Positions 26,801 through 34,257 of a DNA stretch of 64,000 nt are shown one piece after another; position 1 is the first letter of the stretch; each line of letters starts with the position of its first letter. Position numbers and translations under genes: made by a program. The stretch comes from Pontibacter aydingkolensis (GTDB lineage: Bacteria > Bacteroidota > Bacteroidia > Cytophagales > Hymenobacteraceae), in the NCBI RefSeq assembly GCF_019443125.1, contig NZ_JAHYXK010000007.1, positions 62,001 through 126,000 of the forward strand, given 5' to 3'. The notes beneath the pieces are model-generated. The model made no database searches, had not been told where the DNA came from, and saw nothing but the letters and a program-made list of their open reading frames with translations.

Positions 26801-27626
26801 AGAGCAAGCATTTTCAATACCTATTAGTGTATCACCTAATCCATACTTAGCAGTTACTGATGTGACGTATCCTGATACGATATATTACGGTAAAAGCTTT
26901 GATGTAACATTAAAGTACAAAAACTATGGAGCTAACACGAGCAGTGCTTTTGATGCTGTAATTACAGCTAGTCAAGATTTAATTGCTAATTCAGATTCTC
27001 TTCATGTAGCAGGAGTAAAAGGAAATGAGGAAGGTCAAATAACTTTTACCCTTACTGCTGAGAGAGCTACAGATAATCCTTATGCTGTTTTTGCCTTCAA
27101 AGGAGTAAACACTGTTTCCGAGGCAATAGCCTTCCAGCTTAGCTCTACTTTAATCTGTAATCTTCCTGATAAACCTTTGATAACTCAGCAAGAAAATCAA
27201 CTTACTTCTAATAGCCCGACAGGTAACCAATGGTATTTAAACGGCACAGCAATAGAAGGGGCAACGAGTCAATCGTATACAGCAACGATCTCTGGTATAT
27301 ATACTGTACAGGTTAGTGGTAGCTGCGGGTTAAGTGAAATGTCAGAGGCAGCCACTTATACACTAACCTCAGTCGAGGATGAATTATCACAAGCTATAGA
27401 AGTATATCCTAACCCCGCAAGTGAAGCTCTATTTGTTGACCTGCCAAATGATATTATTTTAGAAAGTGTAGCTATATATAATGCTCAGGGTAAAGTTCTA
27501 ATTATGATTAATGGAGATAACAAAAATAAGGTGAAGGTAAATGTAAGTGCCTACGCTAAAGGACTCCACATACTACAGATTCAAACAGATAAGGGGGTTA
27601 TTTATAAGAAGGTTGTTCTTAGATAG
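23895..27626 (+). CDS. Secreted Reg_prop beta-propeller protein with large helical domain and T9SS type A sorting domain
   Basis: 1243 residues. The signal peptide ends at ALAQ (~residue 27). Residues ~45-380 hold two-component-regulator-type propeller motifs (GHVWVGTNGLGLVKFS, GDIWVGSGSGGI, GYIWIGTSNGLLKL). A beta-sandwich follows (~385-460). Then comes a ~480-residue, mostly helical region (~490-970) with hydrophobic stretches at ~762-816 and no family I recognise. After it are a CARDB-like domain (~975-1085), an Ig/PKD-like module (NQWYLNGTAIEGATSQSYT) and a type A sorting domain (EVYPNPASEALFVDL...GVIYKKVVLR). No kinase or other cytoplasmic module is present, so this is a surface or secreted protein rather than a sensor kinase. 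It appears monocistronic. Confidence 0.85.
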   Translation: MEANIYHFNRCILAVLFTLSGVLALAQEQLNVKVFNQTNTPSLPTNVFQRVEVDGKGHVWVGTNGLGLVKFSPEDSSWTRAITNHQVRAISKDSNGDIWVGSGSGGIQATGGGIRKFIQGDLSSFTYWGATTGALNRYVNGLAEGHNNTIWAAHGQTITSAYPNDKIDEGGIGWYDGNVWNKITQAGMPASDRRVLSVAKVGENMWVGVDRSCINGTCTAPYIAEYTAAGTFIRKVSDGLPFVNAVGGPLPRSIYHDSKGRTWVGLSSGDGVVAVYENNNWTVMNNSITKLPLGTAVGFQSIREDESGYIWIGTSNGLLKLSGNVYQDSSNWSLYTTDNKLPSNFINGITFNGVDMWLATSAGITKVNLNLQLKGKVTDVRANTFTGTNSYPLLSGSTDVHLELDGVLLPNGIVRIGDDGSFEFDPLLVGLQPDKKYKLTVKHDITKMSVILHNVPPYESDLQIRVPFGLKKQIDSRADSLVGRTIRVPIVIPFLGNQEKYSVSGISYNTAALDAQLDKWKIIDRDHDKAVESMNRLYLTVDALERFFEIGEPLPGKALNVIGEGVWMFFEAIRPMTKVKQDMEMEVEILREMIPRAPAHRKKILEDKLQSYYEKLDITNRLLKISVKMFNEIVLTPALEKIPDEDGYRMVKAAIKQAVERLQLFTIEKKAVTGKDFYDVFKTLAVMSVAPVATQDYYIDYQTQSLLDESVANAASNTYSGTFKEAAVKVNMNIQNSEKDVLDALVLGETLEETSALSSTASEVASIGANILLISGVGASLAPLFKGTAKALDVLSTASLAGSIFTYTYNFLTLPSDAKAGIGHAYYPQRSNLLENNRIDVDLTELLIATKRYNDSLVVLKLALSENDTSKVSARAASIQSVEEELDKSVKKVKNQLYSVAPLTLSSPDFEAAYSNIINISGKAALKRMSVYYMFMSYLLDPENIAYKQDLQNEIDALIASNNSVVTSLEQAFSIPISVSPNPYLAVTDVTYPDTIYYGKSFDVTLKYKNYGANTSSAFDAVITASQDLIANSDSLHVAGVKGNEEGQITFTLTAERATDNPYAVFAFKGVNTVSEAIAFQLSSTLICNLPDKPLITQQENQLTSNSPTGNQWYLNGTAIEGATSQSYTATISGIYTVQVSGSCGLSEMSEAATYTLTSVEDELSQAIEVYPNPASEALFVDLPNDIILESVAIYNAQGKVLIMINGDNKNKVKVNVSAYAKGLHILQIQTDKGVIYKKVVLR

Positions 27627-27689
27627 GTAGAGGATAGATTACCTTTCCAGTTTGTTTTGCCTTAAGCTTTGCCACCTATTAGAGTTTTA

Positions 27690-27730
27690 AAACAGCAAAA
27701 CCCATTGATTATCAATGGGTTTTGCTGTTT
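27690..27730 (-). terminator. Terminator hairpin between tRNA-Leu(CAA) and the convergent Reg_prop gene
   Basis: A near-perfect palindrome with ~19-20-bp arms (AAACAGCAAAACCCATTGAT and its complement). It sits right after the 3' end of the tRNA on the minus strand, with a T-rich run on that strand. It can serve both convergent transcripts. Confidence 0.82.
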
Positions 27731-27733
27731 ATG

Positions 27734-27817
27734 TACCTTGGGCCGGAGTCGAACCGGCACGAGTGTAACCTCATTGGTGTTTGAGACCAACGCGTCTACC
27801 AATTCCGCCACCAAGGC
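27734..27817 (-). tRNA. tRNA-Leu (anticodon CAA)
   Basis: 84 nt on the minus strand. The acceptor is GCCTTGG/CCAAGGT, the D-arm region contains GGTAGACGC, the anticodon stem TTGGT/ACCAA encloses loop CTCAAAC (anticodon CAA), and there is a long variable arm and a T-arm GCCGGTTCGACTCCGGC. CCA is not encoded. It is preceded by a consensus promoter inside the end of hscB and followed by a strong hairpin. Confidence 0.95.
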
Positions 27818-27833
27818 AAATGGTGTTCCTCTG

Positions 27834-28367
27834 TTAGGAACGTGCTGCAAACTTAGATAAAGTTTCCTGAATACGCAACAGGTATTTTTTCTTCAGATAG
27901 TATGTTTTTATCTCCTGCAGAGCCTCTTCTTTGGTAAGTCCGTGTAACTCAGGATATCGCTGCAGCATAGGTAAAATGTCGTTATCCATGGTAGCCATCA
28001 GACCGCTACTTTTTTCTCCGATCTCGTGCAGTTTGGCGGCATCAAAATCAAACTCCAGCTCCATCAGCTCCTCGTTCAGCTCCATCATCTCCATCAGGAA
28101 ATCAGAAGGCAGTTCGTTTTTTCCTTCCTCCAGCAGGCCATGCTCTTTAAGGATGTATTGCATGCGCAGGTCAGGGTTGGAAAGGGTGCGGTAGGCGTTG
28201 GTATTCTGGGTACTTAGCTGTAAGATCTCGTCCTGCTTCTGTTGTGGCTCATTAGCGTAGAAGTCGGGGTGGTACTCGCGGCTAAGCTGGTAGTATTTTG
28301 CCTTTAGTGCCTTTTCGTCAAGTATAAAACTCTCTGGGATATTATAAAACTCGAAGTAATTGCTCAT
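27834..28367 (-). CDS. hscB: Fe-S cluster assembly co-chaperone HscB
   Basis: 177 residues. An N-terminal J-domain (residues ~1-75) carries the HPD tripeptide at 33-35 (SREYHPDFY). It is followed by the HscB C-terminal helical bundle with the MQYILKEHG linker and LMEMMELNEELMEL, which in HscB binds the Fe-S scaffold IscU. HscB stimulates the Hsp70 HscA during cluster transfer. The length fits the family (about 170-200). No hscA or isc genes are nearby, as is usual in Bacteroidota. The last codons lie 17 bp from the tRNA-Leu gene and contain that tRNA's promoter. Confidence 0.92.
   Translation of the reverse strand: MSNYFEFYNIPESFILDEKALKAKYYQLSREYHPDFYANEPQQKQDEILQLSTQNTNAYRTLSNPDLRMQYILKEHGLLEEGKNELPSDFLMEMMELNEELMELEFDFDAAKLHEIGEKSSGLMATMDNDILPMLQRYPELHGLTKEEALQEIKTYYLKKKYLLRIQETLSKFAARS
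27848..27878 (-). promoter_or_regulatory. Promoter of tRNA-Leu(CAA), inside hscB
   Basis: On the minus strand TTG (27876-27878), a 20-bp spacer and TAAGTTTG (27848-27855) match the consensus. The predicted start is near 27841, about 24 nt before the tRNA. Confidence 0.75.
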
Positions 28368-28510
28368 GTCTGTGCTTTCAATTATTTGTCAGTAAACCAC
28401 CCTAAAGGATAGTTTATACTTTGTAAAGGTACAGTAAAAGCGGGAGGATTGTTTAATCTTGTACCTAAGACCTCGCAGCGTGCGCAGTTCTTTGGAGTGA
28501 GTATAAATTT

Positions 28511-28550
28511 AGCCCCGCAAGTTTGAACGCAGCGGTAACTTGTGGCTGGT
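28511..28550 (+). repeat. Dispersed inverted-repeat element, left copy
   Basis: Contains GTTTGAACGCAGCGGTAACT followed by TGTGGC. The reverse complement of 28748-28782 reads almost the same (GTTTAGCGGCAGCGCAACTT then GTGGC). It can also fold on itself through CCGCAAGTT/AACTTGTGG. Confidence 0.6.
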
Positions 28551-28747
28551 TATTGTAGCAGGTTTTAGCTGCTTTGCTTGGAAAAAGCAAGGGTGACCAT
28601 GGCCGAAGCTAAACTTTATACTTTGATAGCAAGCGATTAACACACCCCGGCCCCTCTCAAGAAGGGAATTTACACAAAAAGTATAAAACTGTAAATGTAT
28701 ACTTTTCTGCTCCCGTAGAACGCCAGTTATAAACTGGCCTCATATAC

Positions 28748-28782
28748 CGCCACAAGTTGCGCTGCCGCTAAACTTTCGGCAG
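28748..28782 (-). repeat. Dispersed inverted-repeat element, right copy
   Basis: Inverted partner of 28511-28550, separated from it by about 200 bp. Confidence 0.6.
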
Positions 28783-28828
28783 AAATTTTTTAACTCTCTA
28801 ACTCCCAAATTCTCTACTTCTCTAACTT

Positions 28829-29119
28829 TTATACTTCAACCTGCACATTAGACCAGGCTTGGGGCTTATCGGAAAACAAGGCTTTGGTTGCTTTCCATAC
28901 TTGCCCGAAAAGTTCGGAATCGCGGTAGTTGTTCAGGTGCTCTTCAGAATCCCAGAGGCTGTAGGTACTGTAAATGTTGGGGTGGTTCAGGTCCTGCAGC
29001 AGCTCTACGTGGTTACATCCCTCAAAAGCCCTGATCTTATCTTTAGAATTGCGGAAGATTTCCAGGAAATCAGCTGTCTTGTCTTCCTGAAACGTCATCC
29101 GGACGATGCGAGTTAACAT
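28829..29119 (-). CDS. Antibiotic biosynthesis monooxygenase (ABM) family protein, quinol-monooxygenase-like
   Basis: 96 residues, the usual length of a single ABM ferredoxin-like domain. The opening MLTRIVRMTFQEDKTADFLEIFRNSKDKIRAFEGCNHVELLQD and the later YSLWDSEEHLNNYRDSELF follow the ABM pattern (beta1, long helix, then the W-x-s-e-x-x-l-x-x-Y strand/helix). Such proteins are cofactor-less monooxygenases or heme/quinone-binding dimers, and the substrate cannot be told from sequence. It is flanked on both sides by repeat-rich spacers, so it is probably a single-gene unit. Confidence 0.82.
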   Translation of the reverse strand: MLTRIVRMTFQEDKTADFLEIFRNSKDKIRAFEGCNHVELLQDLNHPNIYSTYSLWDSEEHLNNYRDSELFGQVWKATKALFSDKPQAWSNVQVEV

Positions 29120-29290
29120 AATTATTCGTTGTTGGTTGCTCGTTATTAGTTATTCGTAAATAAGCTTCCTCTGCCCATAGACAATTTTTGGTGAAGTTAG
29201 CAAGAAGTAAAGACTTTACCTCGAAGAACGTATTCCCCAATAACTAGCAACCATTAACAAATAACGGAACATACCACTCTGTAGGAAACA

Positions 29291-29310
29291 AGACGCAAAG
29301 TATTGCGTCT
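29291..29310. repeat. Dispersed palindrome AGACGCAA-AGTA-TTGCGTCT, copy A
   Basis: Perfect 8-bp arms around a 4-bp centre, flanked by AATAAC/AATAACC-type strings (29237-29270 and 29316-29350). The left flank AACATACCACTCTGTAGGAAACA is closely matched in front of copy D. Confidence 0.8.
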
Positions 29311-29351
29311 CTACATCCCCAATAACGAATAACCAATAACGAACAACGAAA

Positions 29352-30128
29352 TCAAGCTCCCGGATAAAACCTTACATCCACCTGCGAGTCGAACCCTAAA
29401 CCAAGAAGCTCAGCGGCGTGGCCTTTGTTGATGCCGATGCAAAGCTGGTCCTGGCTGTTGTAGGCGCAGCAGCAGTCGCCGTCGTCTACCTGGTTGTAGT
29501 TAGGGTGGATTCGACCTATTGTTTCGCGCCCAAAATGTATGGTGTAAGTTCTCCCATGCGCTATGGTGTCCACGCACTCGCGGGTTATGTTGGTAATAAG
29601 GTTGCCGTAGCAGTCTACGTGTATTACATGGCCTGTTATAGAATGGTCGTTCAGGCGCAGCTGGCGGTTTAGCAATTGCCTGAAGTTGTGGGTCTGTTCC
29701 CCTAGAATCTCAAGATCTCCGCCTTTGGCAAGGTACACCGCAGCCGGTGCAAGCAGGTCTTTTGCCGGAAAAGCCATATAAGGGTTATCCGAGTTCAGTT
29801 CAACAACCATTTCAGGAGAACCTTCTGTTAAAAGAGAGAGTAAACCATTATCTGCAAGTAAAAAATAGTGCCCTTTATACTTTGCAGCATGGTATTTGCC
29901 ATGTTTACTACCATGGGTGTTAACGGCCACAAGGTGTACCGTGCCTTCCGGAAAATCGCGGAAGACAGCGCCCAGCACATACTCGGCCTGCGCAATATTG
30001 TAAGGCTCGATGCCATGCGAGATGTCCACGATGGTGGCATCCGGATTTTGGGAGATTATTTTAGCCTTTACAGCGGCCACGTAATGGTCGGTGTACCCAA
30101 AGTCAGACAGAAACGTAATTACAGCCAT
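29352..30128 (-). CDS. S-adenosyl-L-methionine hydrolase (SAM hydroxide adenosyltransferase, DUF62) family protein
   Basis: 258 residues. The start ITFLSDFGYTDHYVAAVKAKI, then IVDISHGIEPYNIAQAEYVLG, VHLVAVNTHG, FLLADNGLLSLL and the C-terminal HVDCYGNLITNI are the signature blocks of this family. Members use SAM with water (hydrolase) or halide (fluorinase/chlorinase). Without the halogenase-specific loop, the hydrolase reaction releasing adenosine and methionine is more likely. ATG at 30128 is the natural start. It is divergent from phoH 96 bp away. Confidence 0.9.
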   Translation of the reverse strand: MAVITFLSDFGYTDHYVAAVKAKIISQNPDATIVDISHGIEPYNIAQAEYVLGAVFRDFPEGTVHLVAVNTHGSKHGKYHAAKYKGHYFLLADNGLLSLLTEGSPEMVVELNSDNPYMAFPAKDLLAPAAVYLAKGGDLEILGEQTHNFRQLLNRQLRLNDHSITGHVIHVDCYGNLITNITRECVDTIAHGRTYTIHFGRETIGRIHPNYNQVDDGDCCCAYNSQDQLCIGINKGHAAELLGLGFDSQVDVRFYPGA

Positions 30129-30224
30129 ACTACGAACTATAATTTAGGTAGATTTGTATTAATATATATGTAATTTAGTTAAATTATAGCAATATACCCA
30201 ACTAACTATATTTAGGATAAACAT

Positions 30225-31271
30225 TTGGTAGAGAAAGTAATAACCCTAGAGAATATTTCTCTGATCGATTTTCTGGGAACAGAGAACCAGAACATCAAGC
30301 AACTGGCCGCAGCTTTTCCAAGTAGCAAGATTATTTCCAGGGGCAACGAGATCAAAATTCAGGGACAAACTCCTGAAATCACCAAAATTCACGAAATACT
30401 CGCATCATTAATTGACCATTACCATAAGTTCGGAAAGATTACGCATAATAGCGTAAATAGATATCTTTCTGCTGATCCTTTTACAGAAGAAGAAGTAATT
30501 GCCACCTCTTCGGACGTGATCGTGTACGGCAGCAAGGGCGGCATTATCAAAGCCAAAACTCCGAACCAGCAAAAACTGGTTGATGCAGTAGAAAAGCACG
30601 ACCTTACTTTTGCACTTGGTCCGGCTGGTACGGGTAAAACGTATATTTCGGTGGCGATGGCAGTACGCGCCCTCAAAAACAAGGAAGTAAGAAAGATCAT
30701 CATTTCCAGACCTGTGGTAGAGGCCGGCGAAAGCCTTGGTTTCCTGCCCGGCGATATGAAGGAAAAGGTTGACCCATACTTACGCCCGATCTACGATGCC
30801 CTGGAAGATATGATTCCGGTGGAAAAACTGAAGTATTACCAGGACAACAAGATCATTGAAATTGCGCCGCTGGCCTACATGCGCGGTCGGACGCTAAACC
30901 ACGCGTTCGTGCTGCTGGATGAGGCCCAGAACACCACGCCTGCGCAGATGAAAATGTTTTTAACGCGTATGGGTCCGCATGCCAAAGTAATGGTAAACGG
31001 CGACCGCTCGCAAATAGACCTGCCTCGCGGACAGCGCTCGGGCTTGTTTGAGGCCATGAACATATTGCGCGATGTTAAAGGTATTGGCTTTGTGGAAATG
31101 AAGGCCGAGGACGTAGTGCGACACCGCCTGGTTAAAGACATCGTAAATGCCTATAGCGTGATGGAAGATGAGCGCCGCATTGCCAGAGAAGCCGCTGAAG
31201 CTGCTAATGACGGAGAGCCGGTCAAAGTTAACGGCTACAAAAGAAAGCAGAAAGCTGAGCAGGACTCCTGA
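30225..31271 (+). CDS. PhoH family ATPase
   Basis: 348 residues starting at TTG (30225). The frame is closed by a TAG at 30213 and no ATG or GTG lies in between; a weak AGGA precedes it. An N-terminal KH-like region (~10-75) is followed by the PhoH ATPase domain with Walker A GPAGTGKTYISVAMAV, RPVVEAGESLGFLPGD, Walker B HAFVLLDEAQNTTP and the NGDRSQIDLPRGQRSGL motif. PhoH/YbeZ proteins are cytoplasmic RNA-associated P-loop ATPases, often linked to ribosome maturation through YbeY. No ybeY neighbour is present here. The tail ends in a basic KRKQKAEQDS. Confidence 0.93.
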   Translation: MVEKVITLENISLIDFLGTENQNIKQLAAAFPSSKIISRGNEIKIQGQTPEITKIHEILASLIDHYHKFGKITHNSVNRYLSADPFTEEEVIATSSDVIVYGSKGGIIKAKTPNQQKLVDAVEKHDLTFALGPAGTGKTYISVAMAVRALKNKEVRKIIISRPVVEAGESLGFLPGDMKEKVDPYLRPIYDALEDMIPVEKLKYYQDNKIIEIAPLAYMRGRTLNHAFVLLDEAQNTTPAQMKMFLTRMGPHAKVMVNGDRSQIDLPRGQRSGLFEAMNILRDVKGIGFVEMKAEDVVRHRLVKDIVNAYSVMEDERRIAREAAEAANDGEPVKVNGYKRKQKAEQDS

Positions 31272-31327
31272 CAACATTAAGCTGTTGGTGAGAAATCTAA
31301 AACAGCATAAATTTGAAGTATCATTTA

Positions 31328-31353
31328 TAGAGACGCAATATTTTGCGTCTCTA
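31328..31353. repeat. Dispersed palindrome AGACGCAA...TTGCGTCT, copy B
   Basis: Perfect 11-bp arms TAGAGACGCAA / TTGCGTCTCTA around TATT, between phoH and the GNAT gene. It may double as a terminator for phoH (followed by AATTTTTT). Confidence 0.8.
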
Positions 31354-31393
31354 AATTTTTTGTACACGTTTACCCTATTTTATACTTTACAGC

Positions 31394-31822
31394 ATGATCA
31401 CGCTGAAACGAGTTAATAGCCAGGAAGATTTAAAAGCTGCCCATACTGTGCGAGAGCAGGTGTTTGTACTGGAGCAGAACGTGCCACGCGAGGCGGAATG
31501 TGACCAGTACGAGGCTACTGCCAAACATTACCTGGCCATGTATGATGATGTGCCTTGCGGCGCTGCCCGTTGGCGCGAAACAGAGCAGGGCATAAAGTTG
31601 GAGCGTTTTGCTGTACTGCAGCCTTATCGCAACAAAAACATTGGTGCCCACGTGCTGCAAGCTGTTCTGGAAGATGTATTGGCAAACCATGCTGATAAAA
31701 AAATTTACCTGAATGCCCAGTTGCCTGCAGTAAACTTTTACAAGCGCCATGGCTTTATAACAGAAGGCGAGATGTTCAGTGAGTGTGCTATTGATCACTA
31801 TAAAATGGTTTACAAAGGCTGA
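31394..31822 (+). CDS. GNAT family N-acetyltransferase
   Basis: 142 residues. The first helix (DLKAAHTVREQVFVLEQNVP) and the acetyl-CoA loop region (LERFAVLQPYRNKNIGAHVLQAVLEDV; R/Q-x-x-G/A-like pattern) are typical, as is the C-terminal NAQLPAVNFYKRHGFITEGEMFSECAIDHYKM. The pattern resembles the ElaA/YjcF-type small acetyltransferases. The substrate is unknown. Its stop codon overlaps the comEC start (TGATG), so the two genes are probably translated together. Confidence 0.9.
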   Translation: MITLKRVNSQEDLKAAHTVREQVFVLEQNVPREAECDQYEATAKHYLAMYDDVPCGAARWRETEQGIKLERFAVLQPYRNKNIGAHVLQAVLEDVLANHADKKIYLNAQLPAVNFYKRHGFITEGEMFSECAIDHYKMVYKG

Positions 31823-33930
31823 TGCTGAAGTGGGCGCCATATCCGTTTGTGCGCGTCACGCTTAGCTTTATAGCAGGCATATTGCTTTACATTACTTTGG
31901 GCAAGGAGTTCAGGTATAGTCTTGAGCTGCTTGCCTTTTTCTTTCTAGCCTTCGTTATAGCGGCTATACTTTCTAAAAAGTATAAATCCGGGTTTGCCAC
32001 CGATTTGGCCGGTATACTTGGTTTGCTCAGCTTTTTTGCTGCAGGCTTGTTTACAACACATTACCGCACGGCTACCCATCAAGCGCAGCACCTGATCCAT
32101 TTAAGCGAAGCCCCGGCATACTACGTGGGTGTGGTAGAAGATTATGTGCTGCAAAAGCCCAGTTACCAGAGCACAGTGCTACAAGTGGAGCATGTAAACC
32201 TAAACGGGGAATGGCAGCAGGCATCTGGCAAAGTACAGCTATCGGTGCCACACGATACGGAACGGCAGTATGAACTGGCCTATGGCGACAGGCTTTTAAT
32301 TAAAGGAGCACCGCAACCTGTTGCTCCGCCTGCAAACCCTGCACAGTTTAACTACAGCCAATACCTGGCTAACAAAAACATTTACCACCAGCATTATCTG
32401 CAAACGTATCAATACCAGAAATTAGGCAGCGAACCAGGTTCTGGTATTTTATACTTTAGCATACAGCTTCGCCGGCAGATGGATAACCTCTTGCAAAACC
32501 GGCTGGACAAGCAGCGGGAGTATGGCATTTCGTCGGCGCTTATACTTGGCGTAAAAGACGAACTGGACAACAGTATTCGGAATGCCTACGCGCAAACAGG
32601 CACCATGCACGTGCTGGCTGTATCGGGTTTGCATGTAGGCTTGATCTTTTCGGTGCTCATGCTGGTATTGGCGCGGTTTAACCGAACTGGCCGTGAACGG
32701 TTTTTGGGAGCCATACTTACGCTGACCATACTTTGGCTGTATGCTTTTATTACCGGACTTTCACCGTCTGTACTTCGGGCAGTGCTGATGTTTAGCCTTG
32801 TAACCATTGGCCTGGCCCTGCGGCGAAATACCGATATTTACAACACGGTAAGTATTGCTGCGCTGGTGCTGCTGTTCATCAACCCTTATAACCTGCTTGA
32901 GGTGGGGTTTCAGTTGTCGTTTGTGGCAGTGCTGGGAATTGTGTACCTGCAGCCCCGATTTTACAATTTACTGGAAATCAATAATTGGTTTCTGGATAAA
33001 GTATGGGCACTGTTTACGGTGGCTATTGCCGCGCAGGTGGCTACGCTACCCATAGGTCTTTTTTACTTCCATCAGTTTCCGGTATACTTCTGGCTGGCCA
33101 ATGTGGTGGTAGTGCCGCTAGCAACTTTTGTGCTGTGGTCGGGTGTGGCAGCGCTTGCCTTAAATTGGATTCCGGGCTTAAGCTGGCTGCTGTTTAAGAT
33201 ACACTTCGGCTTTATCTGGTGCATGAACGAGTTTAATCTGTGGGTGCAGCAGCTCCCGCAATCTATTATCAATGGTATCGACATTACCCTATTCCAGACT
33301 ATACTTTTATACTTGCTGTTACTGGCGTTTATACTTTTTATGGCGCTAAAGAAACTACGCTATCTAAGTATAGCTGTAAGTATAATTGCCATACTATCGG
33401 TGCAACAGGTTTTGGAGACAGTACAGCAACGCGAGCAAAACATACAGGCAGTTTATACCCTGCGCGGCAGTACTGGCTTACTGGTACTTAATGGGCAAGC
33501 GGCAATGTTGGTAGCTGACTCTGCTTTACTTCAAAACAATGGAAATTATACTTTTAACGTACAGCCACACCTGTGGCAACGGGGAGTGCAGGAACCAAAG
33601 TTTGTATCGCTGGAGCAAAGTATAAAAACTGGTATCTCTTCACAGCTTTTAGCAGACGGTAATCAACTACTTGTAGCAAACGGTAAGCGCTGGCTTATAC
33701 TTTCTAAACCGCTTTTGGTGCAGCCATCAGGTAATTTTGTAGTGGATTCTATACTTCTGCGGCGAAACGTGAAAGTGAAACCGGAGGCATTGCAAGCTTA
33801 TACTTTTGATAAAGTTATACTTGATGGTTCTAACAGCCTCTGGTACAGGGAGCAAAAGCGGAAGGAATTAAAAGCTGCTGGTATTGCTTTTCATGATGTG
33901 ATGGAGGCTGGGGCTTTTGTGGTGGAGTAA
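31822..33930 (+). CDS. comEC: ComEC/Rec2-family competence protein (DNA transport channel)
   Basis: 702 residues. Two N-terminal membrane helices (~10-75) are followed by an OB-fold DUF4131-type region (~95-185) and the ComEC competence domain (~225-500) with LILGVKDELD...GTMHVLAVSGLHVGLIFSVL, GLSPSVLRAVLMF and GFQLSFVAVLGIVYL. About eight further hydrophobic segments follow. The C-terminal ~150 residues are soluble but lack an intact metallo-beta-lactamase domain, as is common in Bacteroidota ComEC. It would move single-stranded DNA across the inner membrane. The gene carries 17 AAGTATA/TATACTT words, the highest density in the window. It overlaps the GNAT gene by one base. Confidence 0.9.
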   Translation: MLKWAPYPFVRVTLSFIAGILLYITLGKEFRYSLELLAFFFLAFVIAAILSKKYKSGFATDLAGILGLLSFFAAGLFTTHYRTATHQAQHLIHLSEAPAYYVGVVEDYVLQKPSYQSTVLQVEHVNLNGEWQQASGKVQLSVPHDTERQYELAYGDRLLIKGAPQPVAPPANPAQFNYSQYLANKNIYHQHYLQTYQYQKLGSEPGSGILYFSIQLRRQMDNLLQNRLDKQREYGISSALILGVKDELDNSIRNAYAQTGTMHVLAVSGLHVGLIFSVLMLVLARFNRTGRERFLGAILTLTILWLYAFITGLSPSVLRAVLMFSLVTIGLALRRNTDIYNTVSIAALVLLFINPYNLLEVGFQLSFVAVLGIVYLQPRFYNLLEINNWFLDKVWALFTVAIAAQVATLPIGLFYFHQFPVYFWLANVVVVPLATFVLWSGVAALALNWIPGLSWLLFKIHFGFIWCMNEFNLWVQQLPQSIINGIDITLFQTILLYLLLLAFILFMALKKLRYLSIAVSIIAILSVQQVLETVQQREQNIQAVYTLRGSTGLLVLNGQAAMLVADSALLQNNGNYTFNVQPHLWQRGVQEPKFVSLEQSIKTGISSQLLADGNQLLVANGKRWLILSKPLLVQPSGNFVVDSILLRRNVKVKPEALQAYTFDKVILDGSNSLWYREQKRKELKAAGIAFHDVMEAGAFVVE

Positions 33931-34257
33931 GCTTTCCAACCACCCCTGCCTTTTTACCTCACCCCAGCCCTTTCCTAACAACAGGAGAGGGTGCCCTGGC
34001 ACTACAGTTTTGTATTGTCTGGTAATTAGATTGATCCCTTAAAGCAGAAATTCCCCTCTTGAGAGGGGTAGGGGTGTGTTTTGCTCAGTAGCTGCTGCTT
34101 AACCTCCCTTCCACCAAGATCCTTTAAGGATGACAGGAAAATAAGTAAAATCAACTCCCTCTCTTGTTTTTAGGAGAGGGCTGGGGTGAGGTTATATCAC
34201 CCACTTTAGCACAAACAAACGCTTTTACTTACCTTTGTACCTCCAAAACGAGAAACT
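33931..34257. repeat. Intergenic composite of nested inverted repeats
   Basis: CCTCACCCCAGCCCTTTCCT (from 33957) recurs inverted as AGGAGAGGGCTGGGGTGAGG (34172-34191), framing about 235 bp. Between them lies CCCCTCTTGAGAGGGG with a GGGGTGTGTT tail (34046-34080), an inverted relative of 28641-28672. There is also an AAGATCCTTTAAGGATGACA segment (34116-34136). No reading frame is credible. This resembles REP/BIME-type intergenic mosaics. Confidence 0.75.
34230..34237 (+). promoter_or_regulatory. Candidate -7 box of thiL
   Basis: TACCTTTG fits TAnnTTTG 20 bp before the ATG. No TTG lies at the ideal upstream spacing. Confidence 0.4.

Larger units (their letters stand above)
28368..28828. other. 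Intergenic region packed with dispersed repeats
   Basis: 461 bp without a gene. It holds two inverted copies of a ~28-bp element (28511-28550 and 28748-28782; shared core ACTTGTGGC, or GCCACAAGT on the other strand). It also holds a CCCCTCTCAAGA repeat (28641-28672) that recurs inverted at 34046-34080, a small hairpin GCCAGTT-ATA-AACTGGC near 28710, and about six AAGTATA/TATACTT words. Confidence 0.65.

Noticed and set aside
34201-34257. TPP riboswitch before thiL
   Set aside because: The leader is only about 15-20 nt and shows no THI-box motif.
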